62,000 bases of DNA from Neocallimastix lanati (nom. inval.) (GCA_016946835.1 JACVTC010000015.1:1750001-1812000), one strand, 5' to 3'. Positions 13,069-25,831 are shown, numbered from the stretch's first letter. Numbers and translations: made by a program. The notes: generated by a model not told the origin, from the sequence alone.

Positions 13069-14217
13069 AAATTCACAAATTTTATAAATAATAATAAATA
13101 ATAATAAATAATAATAATAATAAATAACAATAATAGTTATAACAATGTTATAAAAATATAATATTTGTATAAATAAAATATATATATATAATATAAAAAT
13201 GAAATTATTTAAATTTTTAAAAATTAGAATATTAATATAAAGTAGAAATTTATATATAATCATATAATAAAATAAAATAAAAAAAAAAAACAATTATAAA
13301 AGTAAATGATGTATATATAATATACATATACATATACAAATACATATAATATTATCACTTTATACATTTAAAAAAATATATAATAATTTACCATCTCTAC
13401 TATATCCATTGAAATTCGTTTTTCTAATTTCTTTTTCTTTAAATGTAATTTTAGTTTTTGAAGATTGAGGTTGATTCAATTGAATATTAGATAAAAATTT
13501 TTTTGCAGCTCTTTGACGTCTATCTTTTGCTATAGGGGTAGGTGTTATGGTTAAGGAAGTTTGTCTATTTCTAATCATGTTATCTCCTGAATTGGATTTA
13601 CCACACATGGAGAGGGTATTGGAATTATCTTGTTTTGAAAGTTCAGTTAAATCTGTTAATGAATGTATTCTTCCAAATACTTGTGAATCACAGGTATTTT
13701 TACGAGCTGACCATAAAGTCTTAAAGTTATAACTTGTATTTATTTCATTATTTTTGGTTTTACTAAGGATACTTGAAATATTTCTTTTTGGCTTATCTGA
13801 TATGGTACTTATTTCATTGTAAATGGATGAGTTATTGGTATTATTTCTCATTTCATTTTCTTTATTCAATTCCAAATTATTTTTATTTAACTCAGATGAA
13901 GAAGTCATCTCAGTAATAGAATCCTGATGATAAGTCATTTGTTCTTTGGAATTGGAAGAATTTGATTCATTATCACTTCCATCATCATTTATAAAAAATT
14001 TTGGTTTGGTATTGTTTTTGGGATCATTGGAACTGTCTTTTGTATTGTGATATGAATTTTTTTTTTTTATTAATAGAGGTTTCTCATATTGAATTGAATT
14101 CTTTTCAGTATTATAGGGTTCATTTCCTAGTCTAATATTTTTTAAAAAACTGAAGGCCGCATTCTTACGGTTCTTTTCATTATTTTCATGTTTACTAAAT
14201 TTATAGACTTCACTCAT
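10723..14217 (-). CDS. Cables-like cyclin-fold protein, ten exons
   Basis: Exons on the minus strand: 14217-13392, 13024-12891, 12720-12620, 12444-12390, 12287-12144, 11936-11787, 11632-11573, 11417-11381, 11182-11115, 10920-10723. They total 1,773 nt, or 590 residues plus stop. All nine introns (102-367 bp) are GT-AG with GTA donors, and phases agree. Residues 373-590 match the C-terminal half of animal Cables/ik3-1 proteins: a tail ending in LDDP then TGKHKT, then SRPSDLKKELNEQF, LTLTQIRKVK, AYVYFERLIL, a cyclin-box-like ATCLFLATKV, and VALEFVLYVP. The N-terminal half is Ser/Asn-rich and carries two copies of a Cables-type (R/K)xxAAxxFLxNIxL motif, at residues 17-30 and about 235-247. Cables proteins bind CDKs and affect their tyrosine phosphorylation; that role is inferred here. 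The exact edge of the 55-nt exon 4 and the 37-nt exon 8 was chosen by phase and homology. Confidence 0.85.
13025..13070 (-). other. Poly-A (minus strand) tract just before the exon 2 acceptor
   Basis: About 40 T on the plus strand (A on the minus strand) abut the AG acceptor of exon 2 of the Cables-like gene. Splice acceptors usually follow a pyrimidine tract; here the tract is pure purine. This may reflect slippage growth or relaxed acceptor rules in this AT-rich genome. Confidence 0.6.
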
Positions 14218-15226
14218 ATTTTTTATTTTTTATTCTGTTTGTTTGTTTAATCTTCATAAATATTTTTAAATTATTTTTATTAAAATATTAATTACAATTT
14301 TAAATTTATATATATATATTTTTTTTTCTTTCTTTAATTATTTCTATTTTAATACTTTTTATTATTATTTTTATTATTATTTTTATTTAATCTTTTATTT
14401 TAATTTTTTTTTTTTTAATTATTAGTTTCCAATTATGATTATTTTTTTTTAATTATTGTTCTTTGTTATTAAATTTATATAAAATTTCCTATATTATAAT
14501 TGAATTAATATATCGTTGAAATATAAAGAATAAGTTCTCTAATTTGAAATGAATATTAATTTTGTTAGTTTTAATATTATATGGTATATTTTAAATACTT
14601 TTCAATAATATATATATATATATATATTTTTAAAAAAAAAGTGTTATATATAAACTTTGAATTTATTTATTTATTTTGTATTTTGTATTTTAAATAAATA
14701 ATTCTTAATTTTAATCATTACAATTGTTTCGTTAAAAAATATATATATAGATTTTGTAGTCTAATGACAATAATAATATTATTTTTATATATTAAAATAT
14801 AAATCGTATAATAGATTTATTTTTACACCTGTTAATAATTTTATATTATAAAATTATAAAAAATTATAACTTTAAGAGTTACTTTCTATAATTCCCTCTT
14901 TTTATTTTATTTTTCTTTTTAAATTCTCCTGTTTCAATAATCTTATTTACTTTTTCTTCTTATTTTTTGTTCGAATTTTTTATATTTATTTATTGTTTTT
15001 ATCCTGGTTTCTGTATTTGTATTCTTTAATTTTATTATTTTATTATATGTATATACTGAAATTTAAATCAAAATTAAAGTGTTAATTTAAACTTTCACAC
15101 ATACATATATGTAGAAGAAATTTATAAAAAATTTTCTTTTCTTTAATTATTATTTTTTATTTTATTTATTATTGGTAAAAAATATTTTTTACAATTTTTC
15201 TTCTTTCTTTTCTTTTTCTTTCTTTT

Positions 15227-15257
<31 letters not shown>

Positions 15258-15439
15258 TTTTTTTTTCTAAATTAATTTAACTTCTTTTCCTTATCCTTAA
15301 CATTTATAATTACTATAAAATTTTAAGTTTAAGGCAAACTGAAAAATAAAAATAAAAATAAAAATAAAATTAAAAAAAAAAAAAAATTAAAAATAAAAAA
15401 TTTTTATTAATTTTATGAATAAAAAAGTTTAAAAATAAA

Positions 15440-15680
15440 AAAAAAAATAAATAAATAATTGAATAAATAATTAAATAAATAAATATATAATTAAATAAAT
15501 AATTGAATAAATAAATATATAATTAAATAAATAATTAATTAATTAAATAAATGTTAGAATATGAATTAAATAAATTGATCTGTTAAGTTTTATAAATTTT
15601 TTCTATATTATTTATTTAGTTTTATTAATTATTCTTATATTATTTATTTAGTTTTATTAATTATTCTTATATTATTTATT
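15440..15680. repeat. Two short tandem repeats (AAATAAATAATTG-type and 45-bp TTATTTAG-type)
   Basis: From 15440 to 15550, units of AAATAAATAATTRA alternate with ATATAATT variants. From about 15602 to 15680 a unit containing ATATTATTTATTTAGTTT then ATTAATTATTCTT is repeated about twice. Both are simple AT-rich tandem arrays. Confidence 0.6.
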
Positions 15681-16104
15681 GTGAATATGAAGATATGGAG
15701 TGAATTGAATATGTATAAAATTCTATTCATGATATTATTTTTATTATTTGTTAAATTAATTTCAATTTTATGTTTAAAATTCATTATTTTATTTTATTTT
15801 TTGTTTAATTCATTTGATTATTTGAAAGCCACAATTATAATAAAGAAGAAAATTTTTTATCAAACATTTTTTATCTTTTCTATGTTATTTGCCTCTTTCA
15901 TAACAATAATCAATTTTAATAAATAATCAAAATTTTAGCTAATTATAAAAAAAAAATTTTTTTTTTAAAAAATTATTATACAGAAAATAAAATAAAAAAA
16001 AATGATTGTATAAAGATACAAAAATATAAAAAAAAAAAAAAAAGAATTAACCACCGAATTAAAAAAAAAAATTCTAAAAGATAACTTATAATTAACCACC
16101 AATT

Positions 16105-16131
16105 AAACAAAATAATAATAATAATAATAAT

Positions 16132-16168
<37 letters not shown>

Positions 16169-16290
16169 CATCAAACATTATAATAAATAATAATAATAAT
16201 AATAATAATCATCAAACATTATAATAAATAATAATAATAATAATAATAATCAAACATTATAATAAATAATAATAATAATAATAATAAGAT
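16105..16290. repeat. AAT microsatellite with interspersed CATCAAACATTAT units
   Basis: Runs of AAT/TAA triplets are separated three times by (CAT)CAAACATTATAAT, giving a compound minisatellite of about 50 bp period. The last unit lacks the first CAT. Confidence 0.7.
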
Positions 16291-16419
16291 CTTAATTGTT
16301 AACTATTTAAATAGTTTTATTTCTATCTAATAATATTCTATTGAGTATCTATATGAAAAGAAAATTAGTTAATATTAATTTTTGTTTAATGATAATATTT
16401 TAAAATTTTTTTTAAATTA

Positions 16420-16600
16420 ATTTATAGTTTTTAAAAGTATTTTAAAAAAATTTTTTTTAAATCAATTTATAGTTTTTAAAAGTATTTAAGTGTTCTTTTT
16501 AATTTAATACTTTTAAAAACTATAAAATAAAAAAAAATAAAATAAAGATAAAGTATTCTTTTTTAATTATCTTTATTTTATTTTATTTTTACTACATAAA
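16420..16600. repeat. Paired inverted repeats (two adjacent hairpins)
   Basis: A segment reading TATAGTTTTTAAAAGTATTT occurs twice (near 16424 and 16468) and its reverse complement follows near 16506. A second stem uses AAAATAAAATAAAGATAA near 16530 against its complement near 16567. The structure could fold into two tandem hairpins. It is possibly a small MITE-like remnant; no coding content. Confidence 0.5.
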
Positions 16601-18409
16601 TTTTTCTATAAAAAAATAAAATAGAAAAATAATTTTAAATTCAAAAAAATCATATATAAATAATGTAAAAGTATAACATTATATATATGATGATATTATT
16701 ATTATATTTTCTTTCTTTTATTTATCTATATTTGCAACATCACCGTGATAGATGAGGATGTTGATTGAACAATTCCTAAAAAGGGTAAATTATAGTATTA
16801 ATGGTCATGCCAATTGAAAAATATATATTCATATTTTACATAAATTATTATAAAAATTAATTTTTATTAAAAAAACTACTATTCTCTCATAGTCGGCTGT
16901 AAGTTTAGAAGTTTTGCATTTAAAATTTATACAAAAAAAATAATAAAATTTGTTATTAAATATGTTTTTTTCTATATTAATATTTTATTTACTAATTTAA
17001 GTTCATACTCTCATATATCCATAATTCTTTTTTTTTTTTTTCTTTTTTGTATATTATATTTTAATTATAAATATTTGAAGCTTTTTTTTTCATTTATTTT
17101 TATTTTTTTATTAAAAGAAAATAAAGAATTTTTTAAAGGATTCAAAATATTTAATATCTTTCATATATTAATTATAAAAAAGTAATAAATAAAAATTATT
17201 ACAAAGTTTGTTTTAACAAAATAAATTAAATATTTGGATAGATAAATATATTAATAATATTATTTTTAATTAAAAGAAAAAAAATAAAAAAAAAAAATAA
17301 ATAAATATAAAAAATAAATATAATTAAAAAAATATATAGATATAAATATGAAAAAAGAATATAGTTAAAAAAAATTTAAAGATAAATATAAAAAATAGAT
17401 ATAATTAAAAAAAAAACATAAAGTTAAATATAATTAAAAAATATATATATAAAAATAAATATTAAAATAAAAATAAAAGTAAAAATAAAAATAGATATAA
17501 AAATAATATTAATAAAAAAAGTTAAAAAAAAAGAAATAATAATATAATAAAATATTATATATTTAACATATTATATTATCAAATATACAAAATTTTATAA
17601 TTACAATAATTATCTAATGTTTATTTAGTTATTTATTTTTATATTTATATATTTTTTATTGTATTATTAGAGTTTTAATTATTTATTATTTATTTGACTA
17701 ATTTTTTAATTAAAACCTCTTATATATAAAAAATATATACATAATGTTTAATATTATTTATTAAAATTGAAATAATAGTAATAATAATTAAAAACAAAAA
17801 TTTTAAAATAAAAAGAAATTATAAATAAAATATTAATATTTTTATTTTTTAACTTTTATACTTTATTTATAATTAATCCTGTAATATTTATTTGATTCGA
17901 ATTTTTAAAAAAATCAATAAATGATACTAATTGTAATATCATTTATTCATATACTGAATAAAAATTTTTCATATTAAATTTTAAGCAAAGAAGAAATACG
18001 TATATTCATAGATATAACTATTAGGAATTAAAATATAAAAGGAAGTTTAGTTATTCCTACAGAAAACGTTATTTAAATTTTTTGAAATAGATATAATTAT
18101 TAACATTATTACTAAAGCATTATTAAATTTTTTTAAATATAACATTAACAATATAAATACATGGAAATATATAAAATTGATATTATATATATATGTAATT
18201 TTTTATTAAAAATATTATTAAAACATTTAATTTTACATATACATATTTTTATACAAAATTTTCATAAAATAATATATAATATTATTAATTTCATTTATTG
18301 AATATTTTAGTTGTGTATTTAATTATATAATACATTATATATTAAATGTAAATTATTTTTATTTGATAGTATCATGTAGCAAAAGAAACTTTAAATCTTA
18401 TAATTTTAA

Positions 18410-19912
18410 TTATGACGAACAAAATAATTCAGAACTAGATTCAGATTCAGATTAGTCATCCTACTTCTGTTTTAATATAGCAACTAACATTATAAAAGAT
18501 AATTATAATAAAGATTCAATAACTTCTAGTAGCATAAAGGTAAATAAAAAAAAGGTCGAAACCTTTAAAGAAGAAAATAATGACAACAAAGAGTCATGAA
18601 TCATTGATAGGGGACAGGGATTAACTTATCCAATAATATAAAATCACTATTAAACATTGAAGAAGTTTCTATTAGAGAGATTATATATCCAAAATGGATA
18701 ATCCAGAGAATTTACAAAAAGGGTATATACAAAGGAATATATAAAAATAATCACCATTCTTGGGAGTAATTTTTTATGCTCTTAACATACAAAATAATTT
18801 GACCTCTATTTATTACTTATGCAAAAATGGCTTTAAATTAGTAATGAAAATATGAAACAGTAAAGAAAGATTCCATATATTTTAAAAAATAATAAACTAA
18901 TTACTTCTATCCATACATATGATGAAAACCTTTATATTTTAAATACAACCCCAATTAAAGATATAGATTGTAATATAAGTAATATTGATTTAAAATCGTG
19001 TCACTATAGATTAGGTCATTATTACAATCAAAATCTTCAAAAATTATTAGAAAGCAATAGCACTGAGGAAGAAAAGAAAACATAAATTGTAAATATTGCA
19101 AAATTAGTAAACTCATGAAAAACCCATTCAGCAAAACAAATAACAAGAGTACATTGCCATTACAAATTGTACATACTGATATCATTGGACAATTTAAACT
19201 TAGGCCATCATTTAGTGGATATAAATATTATATTACTTTTATTTCTAATGTAGAATAGAATGGGTTTATTTACTTAGGACATAAATTTGAAGCAGTACAG
19301 AAATTTATTGAGTTTCATAAATTTATAAAAAATAACACTAGTAACTACAACATTAAAGAAGTATAATCCGATAACGATTTAGAATATAATAAATTCTAAT
19401 TTTATAAACTATTTCAAAAATAATGGAATTACATTCAATTGTTCTACCCCAGGTAATCCTCAACAAAATTATAGGTCATTATGTGGATCGCATGGTTATA
19501 GTTGGTCTAATTATAGACATTATTTATATTACAAACTTAATCAAACAGGAATCTAAATTTTTAAATATTAACCCGTTGATTATATTTTTAACATCAAAAT
19601 TGGGAAAAATAAATTAATTTACTCAATTTCTCAAAAATATTTATAAATATTATTTTAAACAAATCTAATGTTAAAATCGTTAGTAAAGTTACAACTCCTT
19701 GCATTCGAGACAATATCCCTAAGAAAATAATGAACCATTAGATAAAACAACTTACAAATGCCCAATTGGAATGTTAAAATTTTTAACGAAAACAATCAGA
19801 TCAGATATTTCATTTGTAGTGCTCAAAGCAGCTAGAAATTCTGAAAATCCATTAATTATAGATTACAGGAAAATAAAAAATATTTTAAAATAAACAGTAT
19901 AAAAAGTTATAA
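18410..19912 (+). pseudogene. Decayed Ty1/copia pol fragment
   Basis: Broken translations on the plus strand match copia pol in order. There is a protease-like patch near 18597-18630 in which the expected Trp codon is TGA, then a GAG-pre-integrase His patch (HYRLGHYYNQNLQKLL, about 19000-19050). Next is integrase core similarity (ITFIS around 19232, then SDNDLEYNKF around 19370). At 19740-19890 an RNase H-adjacent stretch ends in AARNSENPLI. Stops and frameshifts are numerous, so this is an old inactive copy. It stops abruptly at about 19912, where coding similarity switches to the other strand. Confidence 0.75.
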
Positions 19913-21600
19913 TTTGGATTTCTTAATTTTCTTGAAGTTTTACTAAATGCTAATAGAATATCTGGTCTTGTATTTATGGCTATATAAAGTAGACTTCTTA
20001 TTGCTTACCTGTATTTTATTTGATCAAAGTTCTTCTTTCATAAATCTTTATTAGTACTAGTAATATGTTTGACGTTGGCCTATATTTATCTATATTAAAC
20101 TTTTTTAAGATTTCATTTAAATTCCTTTTCTGATACAATACACATCAATCTTTAAATTTCTCAAACTTAATGATGAAATCTACATTTCCTACATCTATTA
20201 TTCTGTAAAGATTTAATAAATCTTTAATACATTAAATAGCTTAATTTTTCGTACAATTAATTTATTTAATATATATGAATTTTTTTAATATAAAATTTAT
20301 TGAAATAAAATTTAATTATTTTTTAAATTGAAAATATTTTAATTAGTTTAGTTAACTTAGTTTAGTTTTAAATAGCTATAATTTAGGAATAGTCTTAAAC
20401 AGTTAATATTTATAAAAATAGTTTTTCAATATTAAATATATAATTAAAATTATTATAAGTATTAAAATAATAAATAAAATAAAGAGTTTAAAAAATTAAT
20501 TTTAGTTTTAGTAAATTAATAAATAATAAAAATAATTAATTAAAAAATCTTTTGTTTATAAATAAATAGATTTATATATATTATTAAATAACATCATATA
20601 TTAATAATGTAATAAGAAAAAATATAAATACATGTAATTTTTCTCAATTAAATCGATGTATTAGTTATTAACTATTTTACAGTTAATAACATAAAAGAAA
20701 TTTATAATTAATAAAAGAATATAATAATAAAAGAATTTACTTATTTGTTTAAATTGTAAAGTGTTTTTTATTGTTATAATCTTTTTTAATTGACGGATTC
20801 ATTACATATTCTAAAATTACTCATTAATTCATTTTTAATTTTCATTATCTAATTTTCAACAACAGTAATTATAATATCATCAATATTTACGGCCAATTAA
20901 TATGTTATAATACTATTTTTATTTCTTTTTACATGTAAACACGATTCTCTCTTTCATTTAATAAGATCCATTTCAATTAATACTTTATTCAAGGTGTTAT
21001 TCCACATTCTTCCATCTTGCTTTAAATTTTTAATATTTTGTTCAATTTCCGATAGCTTTTTCCAAAGTTTTCATCGCCTTATGAGACATTGATGTAAATA
21101 TTTTCTTCAAGTTCAGCATTTAAGTAAACTGTTTTTACATCAATCTTATAAATATTATATTTATTTTGAACTGCTTGTATCAATTCTTAAAGTGTCTTGT
21201 CTGAATGTTGGTGAGAATGTTACTGTAAAAACTATTATGTAAATTTGTTTAAATCCATGGGCAATTATCTTTATTTTTCTTTTTACAATATTTCGTTTGA
21301 ATCTAATTTATATTTATATTTGAATATCTATTTTGGTGTTATGATGTTTGCATTCTTTGGTACATGATCAACTACAGAGTAAATGTTTAATTATTTCATA
21401 TTATTTAATTCTTCTTCTTCGCGAGCCATTTATTTTTATCATATTTATTTAAAATGTAATCATAATAAAATGGTTTGCTTGTTCTCTATATTTTAATTAC
21501 TTTATTAAGAATTATTTATATTTTTGTTTACATTTTATTCTGAATTTCTAGCTGATCAGTAATTTTGTTTATGAAATACTCAAAACCATGAAGAGACTTC
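19913..21600 (-). pseudogene. Decayed Ty1/copia reverse transcriptase fragment
   Basis: Reading on the minus strand gives, from right to left, a KWLAREEEELNNMK start of the copia reverse transcriptase domain (about 21440), IYKIDVKTVYLNAELEENIY (about 21100-21160), GKSYRKLNKILK, an NIDDIII patch in place of YVDD (about 20890), and SLLYIAINTRPDILLAFSK (about 19950-20000). Stops interrupt every block. It lies tail to tail with the plus-strand copia fragment ending at 19912 and is an inactive relic. Confidence 0.75.
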
Positions 21601-21639
21601 AATTAACAGAAAATTAAAAATAAAAATAATTAATATAAT

Positions 21640-21930
21640 AAATATTGTTACATTTGCAAAAAGAAAGAACATACTACTAAAGAACGTAGATGTAATAAGA
21701 AAAAAAAAACGTCATTCAAAGGAAGAATCCTCCAGTGAAAGTGAAATTAAAAATGAAAATAAACATAGACAAAACAACAAATCAACAATGAGGGAAAAGC
21801 ACTTAATTTTATTGCAGCTGAAGATTATGATGATGACAATTATGAATATGACACTAATGTTGCTTCAGTAATAATAGAAAAATGTTTTAAGCACTACTAC
21901 AATTTAAATAGAGGAAAGTATTATAAATAA
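21640..21930 (+). pseudogene. Gag zinc-knuckle remnant
   Basis: A plus-strand frame reads CYICKKKEHTTKERRC followed by a Lys/Ser/Glu-rich tail. The C-x2-C-x4-H spacing is that of a retrotransposon Gag zinc knuckle, but the last Cys spacing is off. It continues in broken frames to about 21930. It is probably a scrap of a copia gag. Confidence 0.45.
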
Positions 21931-22083
21931 TAATTTTTTATCATTATTTTACATTATTTTACTAATAAATTTATGATAAATCAATCTAGTTTTAATTTAA
22001 TAATTATTATTTAAATATATAATATTTAAATTTAGAAATCTCAATAATATTAGCTAATATTAAACATATATTTATATTAAATA
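21931..22083. other. Short AT-rich spacer
   Basis: No coding or repeat signal beyond TA-rich sequence between the gag scrap and the inverted-repeat element. Confidence 0.5.
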
Positions 22084-23236
22084 AAAGTCCTGCATATCAA
22101 AATGATATAAAACAAATATGTGTAGCAACATATTTGTATATTTAATAATAATTATTAAATATTAAATTTATATCTCTTTTGTCAATAATAATATTTGAAA
22201 TAATTTCTTATTCATATATTATTCAATATTTATATATATATTATTCATTATAATATGAAATATATTAAATATATTAAATTAAATAGTTAATTTCTTCTAA
22301 ATATATATAATAAGAATATTATTATATATATAATTTAACTATTCATATTTATTTTTAAAGTTTATATTAAAAATACATAATACTTCTATATATTATAATA
22401 TATAATATAATGAAATAGTTTTAGTTATTTTAATTATAATTAAATATATATAGTTGATATTATTTATTATATTCATATTTATTATATAATTATATTCTTA
22501 TATATTTAACTTTATTATTCTTATTTTCATTTTAAGAATTATATAGTTATATTTATTATATTTATTATTTTAATATATATTTATTATATATTATACTATA
22601 CTCCGATATAATATATTTTAAATGTATATTTATTATTATTAATAATTAAATTATTATAAAGATTTCTAATAACTACTCTTCTTTATTTGTAGTTTAGAGA
22701 AGACCCTTGGTTAATTGGGTTTTATAAATTAAAATATATTAATAACGGTTAATTAAATATAACGATACTATTAAAAATTAGTAGCACATAAAAGTCCCGC
22801 ATATCAAAAAAAAACACACGTGACGCTATATGTATATAATTATGATACGACTTTTATGGGTAATAATTTATAAGCAGTGGGTTTTTTTAAATAATGGTTG
22901 TTTAGTAATATTTATTGATAAAATTATAATATTCGAAAAATAAAAATAATAATTCTAATTCCTAAAATTTTACAAGAGAATCTCCTATTTCTAATATAAA
23001 TAATTTAATCTATTTATAAGAAATAGGTAATATATTAAAATATATTCTAATATATAGAAATATATAAATTTTATATGAAATAAGGTATTATAATTATTAT
23101 AATTATAATAATACATATTGAAATAAAATAAAATAAAATAATTATTATCAAAAAGATATAAATTTAATATTTAATAATTATTATTAAATATACAAATATA
23201 TTACTACATATATTTGTTTTATATCAGAAATGTCCT
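22083..23236. mobile_element. Inverted-repeat (foldback/MITE-like) element
   Basis: An arm at 22104-22180 (GATATAAAACAAATATGTG onward) recurs as its reverse complement at 23150-23225 with a few differences, about 75 bp in each arm. The outer motif AAAAGTCCTGCATATCAAAA at 22084 is repeated as AAAAGTCCCGCATATCAAAA at 22787. An inverted version (GATACGACTTTTAT) lies near 22844. The interior is very AT-rich with no open frame. This fits a non-autonomous DNA transposon or several nested small ones; the ends and target duplications are not settled. Confidence 0.5.
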
Positions 23237-23339
23237 CGCTAAAAAATTAAAATATATATATTTTTTATATTAAAGAAAATATATGGTATAATTACTATAA
23301 ATATTAGTTTTAAAATTTTATTTTCTTTTATATCTATAA

Positions 23340-24192
23340 TTTCTAACTGTCCATTTTGTATCAGCGCGATTGTTGTAATAAATAATTTCCTTTAACGCAA
23401 TCTCAGGTTTGGGCATCAAAATTTTATTAATATTTATTTTATATTTATTGTTATTTTGAATATAAATATATGGAATTTTAATTTTCTTTTCAATTTTATT
23501 AATTTTTTTTTCTTATCACTACCAACATTTACAACATTATTAGATTCATCTATCGGTGAATTTTTATTAATAATTTTTCTTTCTTTTATATTAATATTAT
23601 TATTAACTGAATACTCTTTATTTATAAATTGCTTATTTTCATTATCATTTGGAATAATTTGAATATTGTTTATTTTTGATTTTTTATTAATAATAACTTT
23701 TGATTCTATTACTAAACTAGGAGTTATATATTTATTAGTTCTATTGTTAATAATTTCAACTTTTAAACGTTCATTATTATTTATTACTTCTTTTATATTT
23801 TATTACTATTTCTCTTGTTAATTATATTTTCAGAATTCTCAATAATATCATTATTATCTTTATTCTTTTTACTATTTGAGTTAATATTTTCATTATTATC
23901 AATAATTTTAATATTCATTGTTACAATACTATTAATTTCCATATTATTATTTTGATTTTTCTTAATATCTGTATTACCAGTGAAACTCTTTTATTTTCTT
24001 CTTTAGTAATTATAATATTACTGTTTGTTTCAAAATTTCCATTATTGGCATTTCCTATTTTATAATTTTTTTTCTGAAATTATCCATTTTGAACGCGTAT
24101 AATTTATTTTGTTCCACATTTACTATGTTATTCAAAGTGTCATTTTTATTATTATTATTTTTATTATTATAAATATCATCATTATTATCATT

Positions 24193-24223
<31 letters not shown>

Positions 24224-25060
24224 TTATTATTATTGGTAGCCAAGTTAGATATACCATTATTGATGATATTATTAATTGAATTATTATTAATTATGTTTTC
24301 ATTAACATTATTAATATTGCTATTATTTTATCATTATTACTGTTTACTTTATTATTATTCGTTGAACTATTTGTTGAACTAATTTTTAAATTTGATTTTA
24401 AAAATTCCGATTTCTATAATGGTATAATATATTATTATCATTACTAACATTTAAATTACTGTTAATTACTGTTATTATCATTATCTACACTAAATCTATA
24501 ATAATTGTAAGGGTTTTGCCTAGGTTTAGTATATTTATTTAAGTTATTATTTTGTATTCCTTGAGTCACAAAATTTATAGGTGAATTCCTAAAATTCCTT
24601 TGATTCCTAATATTATTTCCAATCCATATATTAAATGCATTTTTATTATAATGATTAGAAAAATTATTTTTATAATTTGATCTTTTAATTTGACTATAGT
24701 TAATTATACTATTGTAATTGTTCCTATTATTAGTAGTATAAGAACCACGCATTTCATTGCCTACTCGAGATTCATTTATTATACTTTCAAATTTTTCGGC
24801 TAATCCACAGGCATCCTCTAGATTGTCAACATCAGCCATAGCAACCCTTTCATAAATTCTACCTCTTGGTCGTAAAGCATTTTCATAATCAATAACAGAT
24901 ATATAAGACTTATCATTGAAATCCAATTGATCGTATAGTTCCAAAAATCTAGTATTAAAATCACAAACACTTTCATTTGGGGTTATAATAATTTTTTTTA
25001 ATTGACGTAGTTTATCAAATTTTCTCTCCAATATTTCTTTTGATAAAGATATATTAAATT
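23340..25060 (-). pseudogene. Ty3/gypsy gag remnant with Asn-rich tail
   Basis: The largest intact piece runs from 25031 to 24462 on the minus strand (189 codons). It reads RKFDKLRQLKKI, then DFNTRFLELYDQL, ENALRPRGRIYERVAMADV and NLEDACGLAEKFE, the pattern of retrotransposon Gag capsid domains of the Ty3/gypsy type. It then turns Asn/Tyr-rich. Further broken Asn-rich frames continue to about 23430 (including 24243-24055). At 23420-23340 a short mixed-codon stretch begins MPKPEIALKEIIYYNN. The Asn-rich composition resembles the gypsy element at 33.5 kb, so both may belong to one family. No LTR of this copy was identified. Confidence 0.65.
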
Positions 25061-25199
25061 CTGTAGAAAACCATATGCTAAAAATAAAAATATTACTTTA
25101 AAAGTAAATTTCAATTTAGATAAAATTGAAAGGGATAATATGGAAATGGTAAAATTATTTATGATAAAAAATAATACTAATAATACTGATAATAATACT

Positions 25200-25508
25200 T
25201 ATAATAATAATAATAATAATAAATAATAAATAATAAATAATAAATAATAAATAATAAATAATAAATAATAAATAATAAATAATAAATAATAAATAATAAA
25301 TAATAAATAATAAATAATAAATAATAAATAATAAATAATAAATAATAAATAATAAATAATAAATAATAAATAATAAATAATAAATAATAAATAATAAATA
25401 ATAAATAATAAATAATAAATAATAAATAATAAATAATAAATAATAAAAAGAGTGTTTATTAATAAATAATAAATAATAAATTATAAATAATAAATAATAA
25501 ATAATAAT
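25200..25508. repeat. 7-bp satellite (AATAAAT)n
   Basis: About 35-40 nearly perfect AATAAAT units, interrupted once near 25446-25462 (a GAGTGTTTATT patch) and again by a short variant near 25482. The reverse strand reads as a false Tyr/Leu/Ile frame. The array abuts the end of the copia LTR at 25512. Confidence 0.9.
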
Positions 25509-25511
25509 AAT

Positions 25512-25831
25512 TGTTAGCTTTATTAAATTTAGATATATAATAATATTCATAATGGAATATAGTATACAAGAGAAATAAGTGTATGATCTATCTTTCAGCT
25601 TTAAATAAATAATAAAGTCACATGTTACTACATGCGTTTTCCATAACATAGAATAAATTATAAATTAATTAAATAAATATTAAAAGATAATTAACATAGA
25701 TTTATACAAGACAATAGATCATAATACATTTAAGTAATCATTAAATATAAATAAATAAATACACATAAATATAAATAAATACTATAAATAAATAAATGAA
25801 ATATATAGTTAAATTACGAGTGTAGTCAGCA
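25512..25831 (-). mobile_element. 3' LTR of a truncated Ty1/copia element
   Basis: On the minus strand it starts TGCTGACTACACTCG right after the polypurine tract GAGGGGGAG (25832-25840). It ends AAAGCTAACA at 25512, giving 320 bp with TG...CA ends. No matching 5' LTR is in the window because the element is cut at about 29114. Confidence 0.7.

Larger units (their letters stand above)
14218..18400. other. AT-rich intergenic region with small repeats
   Basis: Upstream of the Cables-like gene (its promoter should be near 14218-14700; no clear element beyond TA-rich sequence). An 81-codon hydrophobic frame at 15681-15926 is probably chance. Small tandem and inverted repeats are listed separately. 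The rest shows only TA, AAT and homopolymer sequence. Confidence 0.6.

Noticed and set aside
12994-13293. A 99-codon frame on the minus strand through the poly-T tract
   Set aside because: It covers intron 1 and runs through exon 2 of the Cables-like gene in the wrong frame; the tract encodes poly-Lys by chance.
15681-15926. An 81-codon hydrophobic frame on the plus strand
   Set aside because: Composition (Phe, Ile, Leu, Lys from T- and A-rich triplets) is what AT-rich spacer gives by chance; no homology or splice context.
16105-16290. Compound AAT repeat as a CRISPR-like array
   Set aside because: Spacers are not unique and units are simple sequence; the window is eukaryotic.
25155-25649. 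A 164-codon Tyr/Leu/Ile repeat frame
   Set aside because: The 7-bp satellite read in three frames gives an artificial repeat protein.
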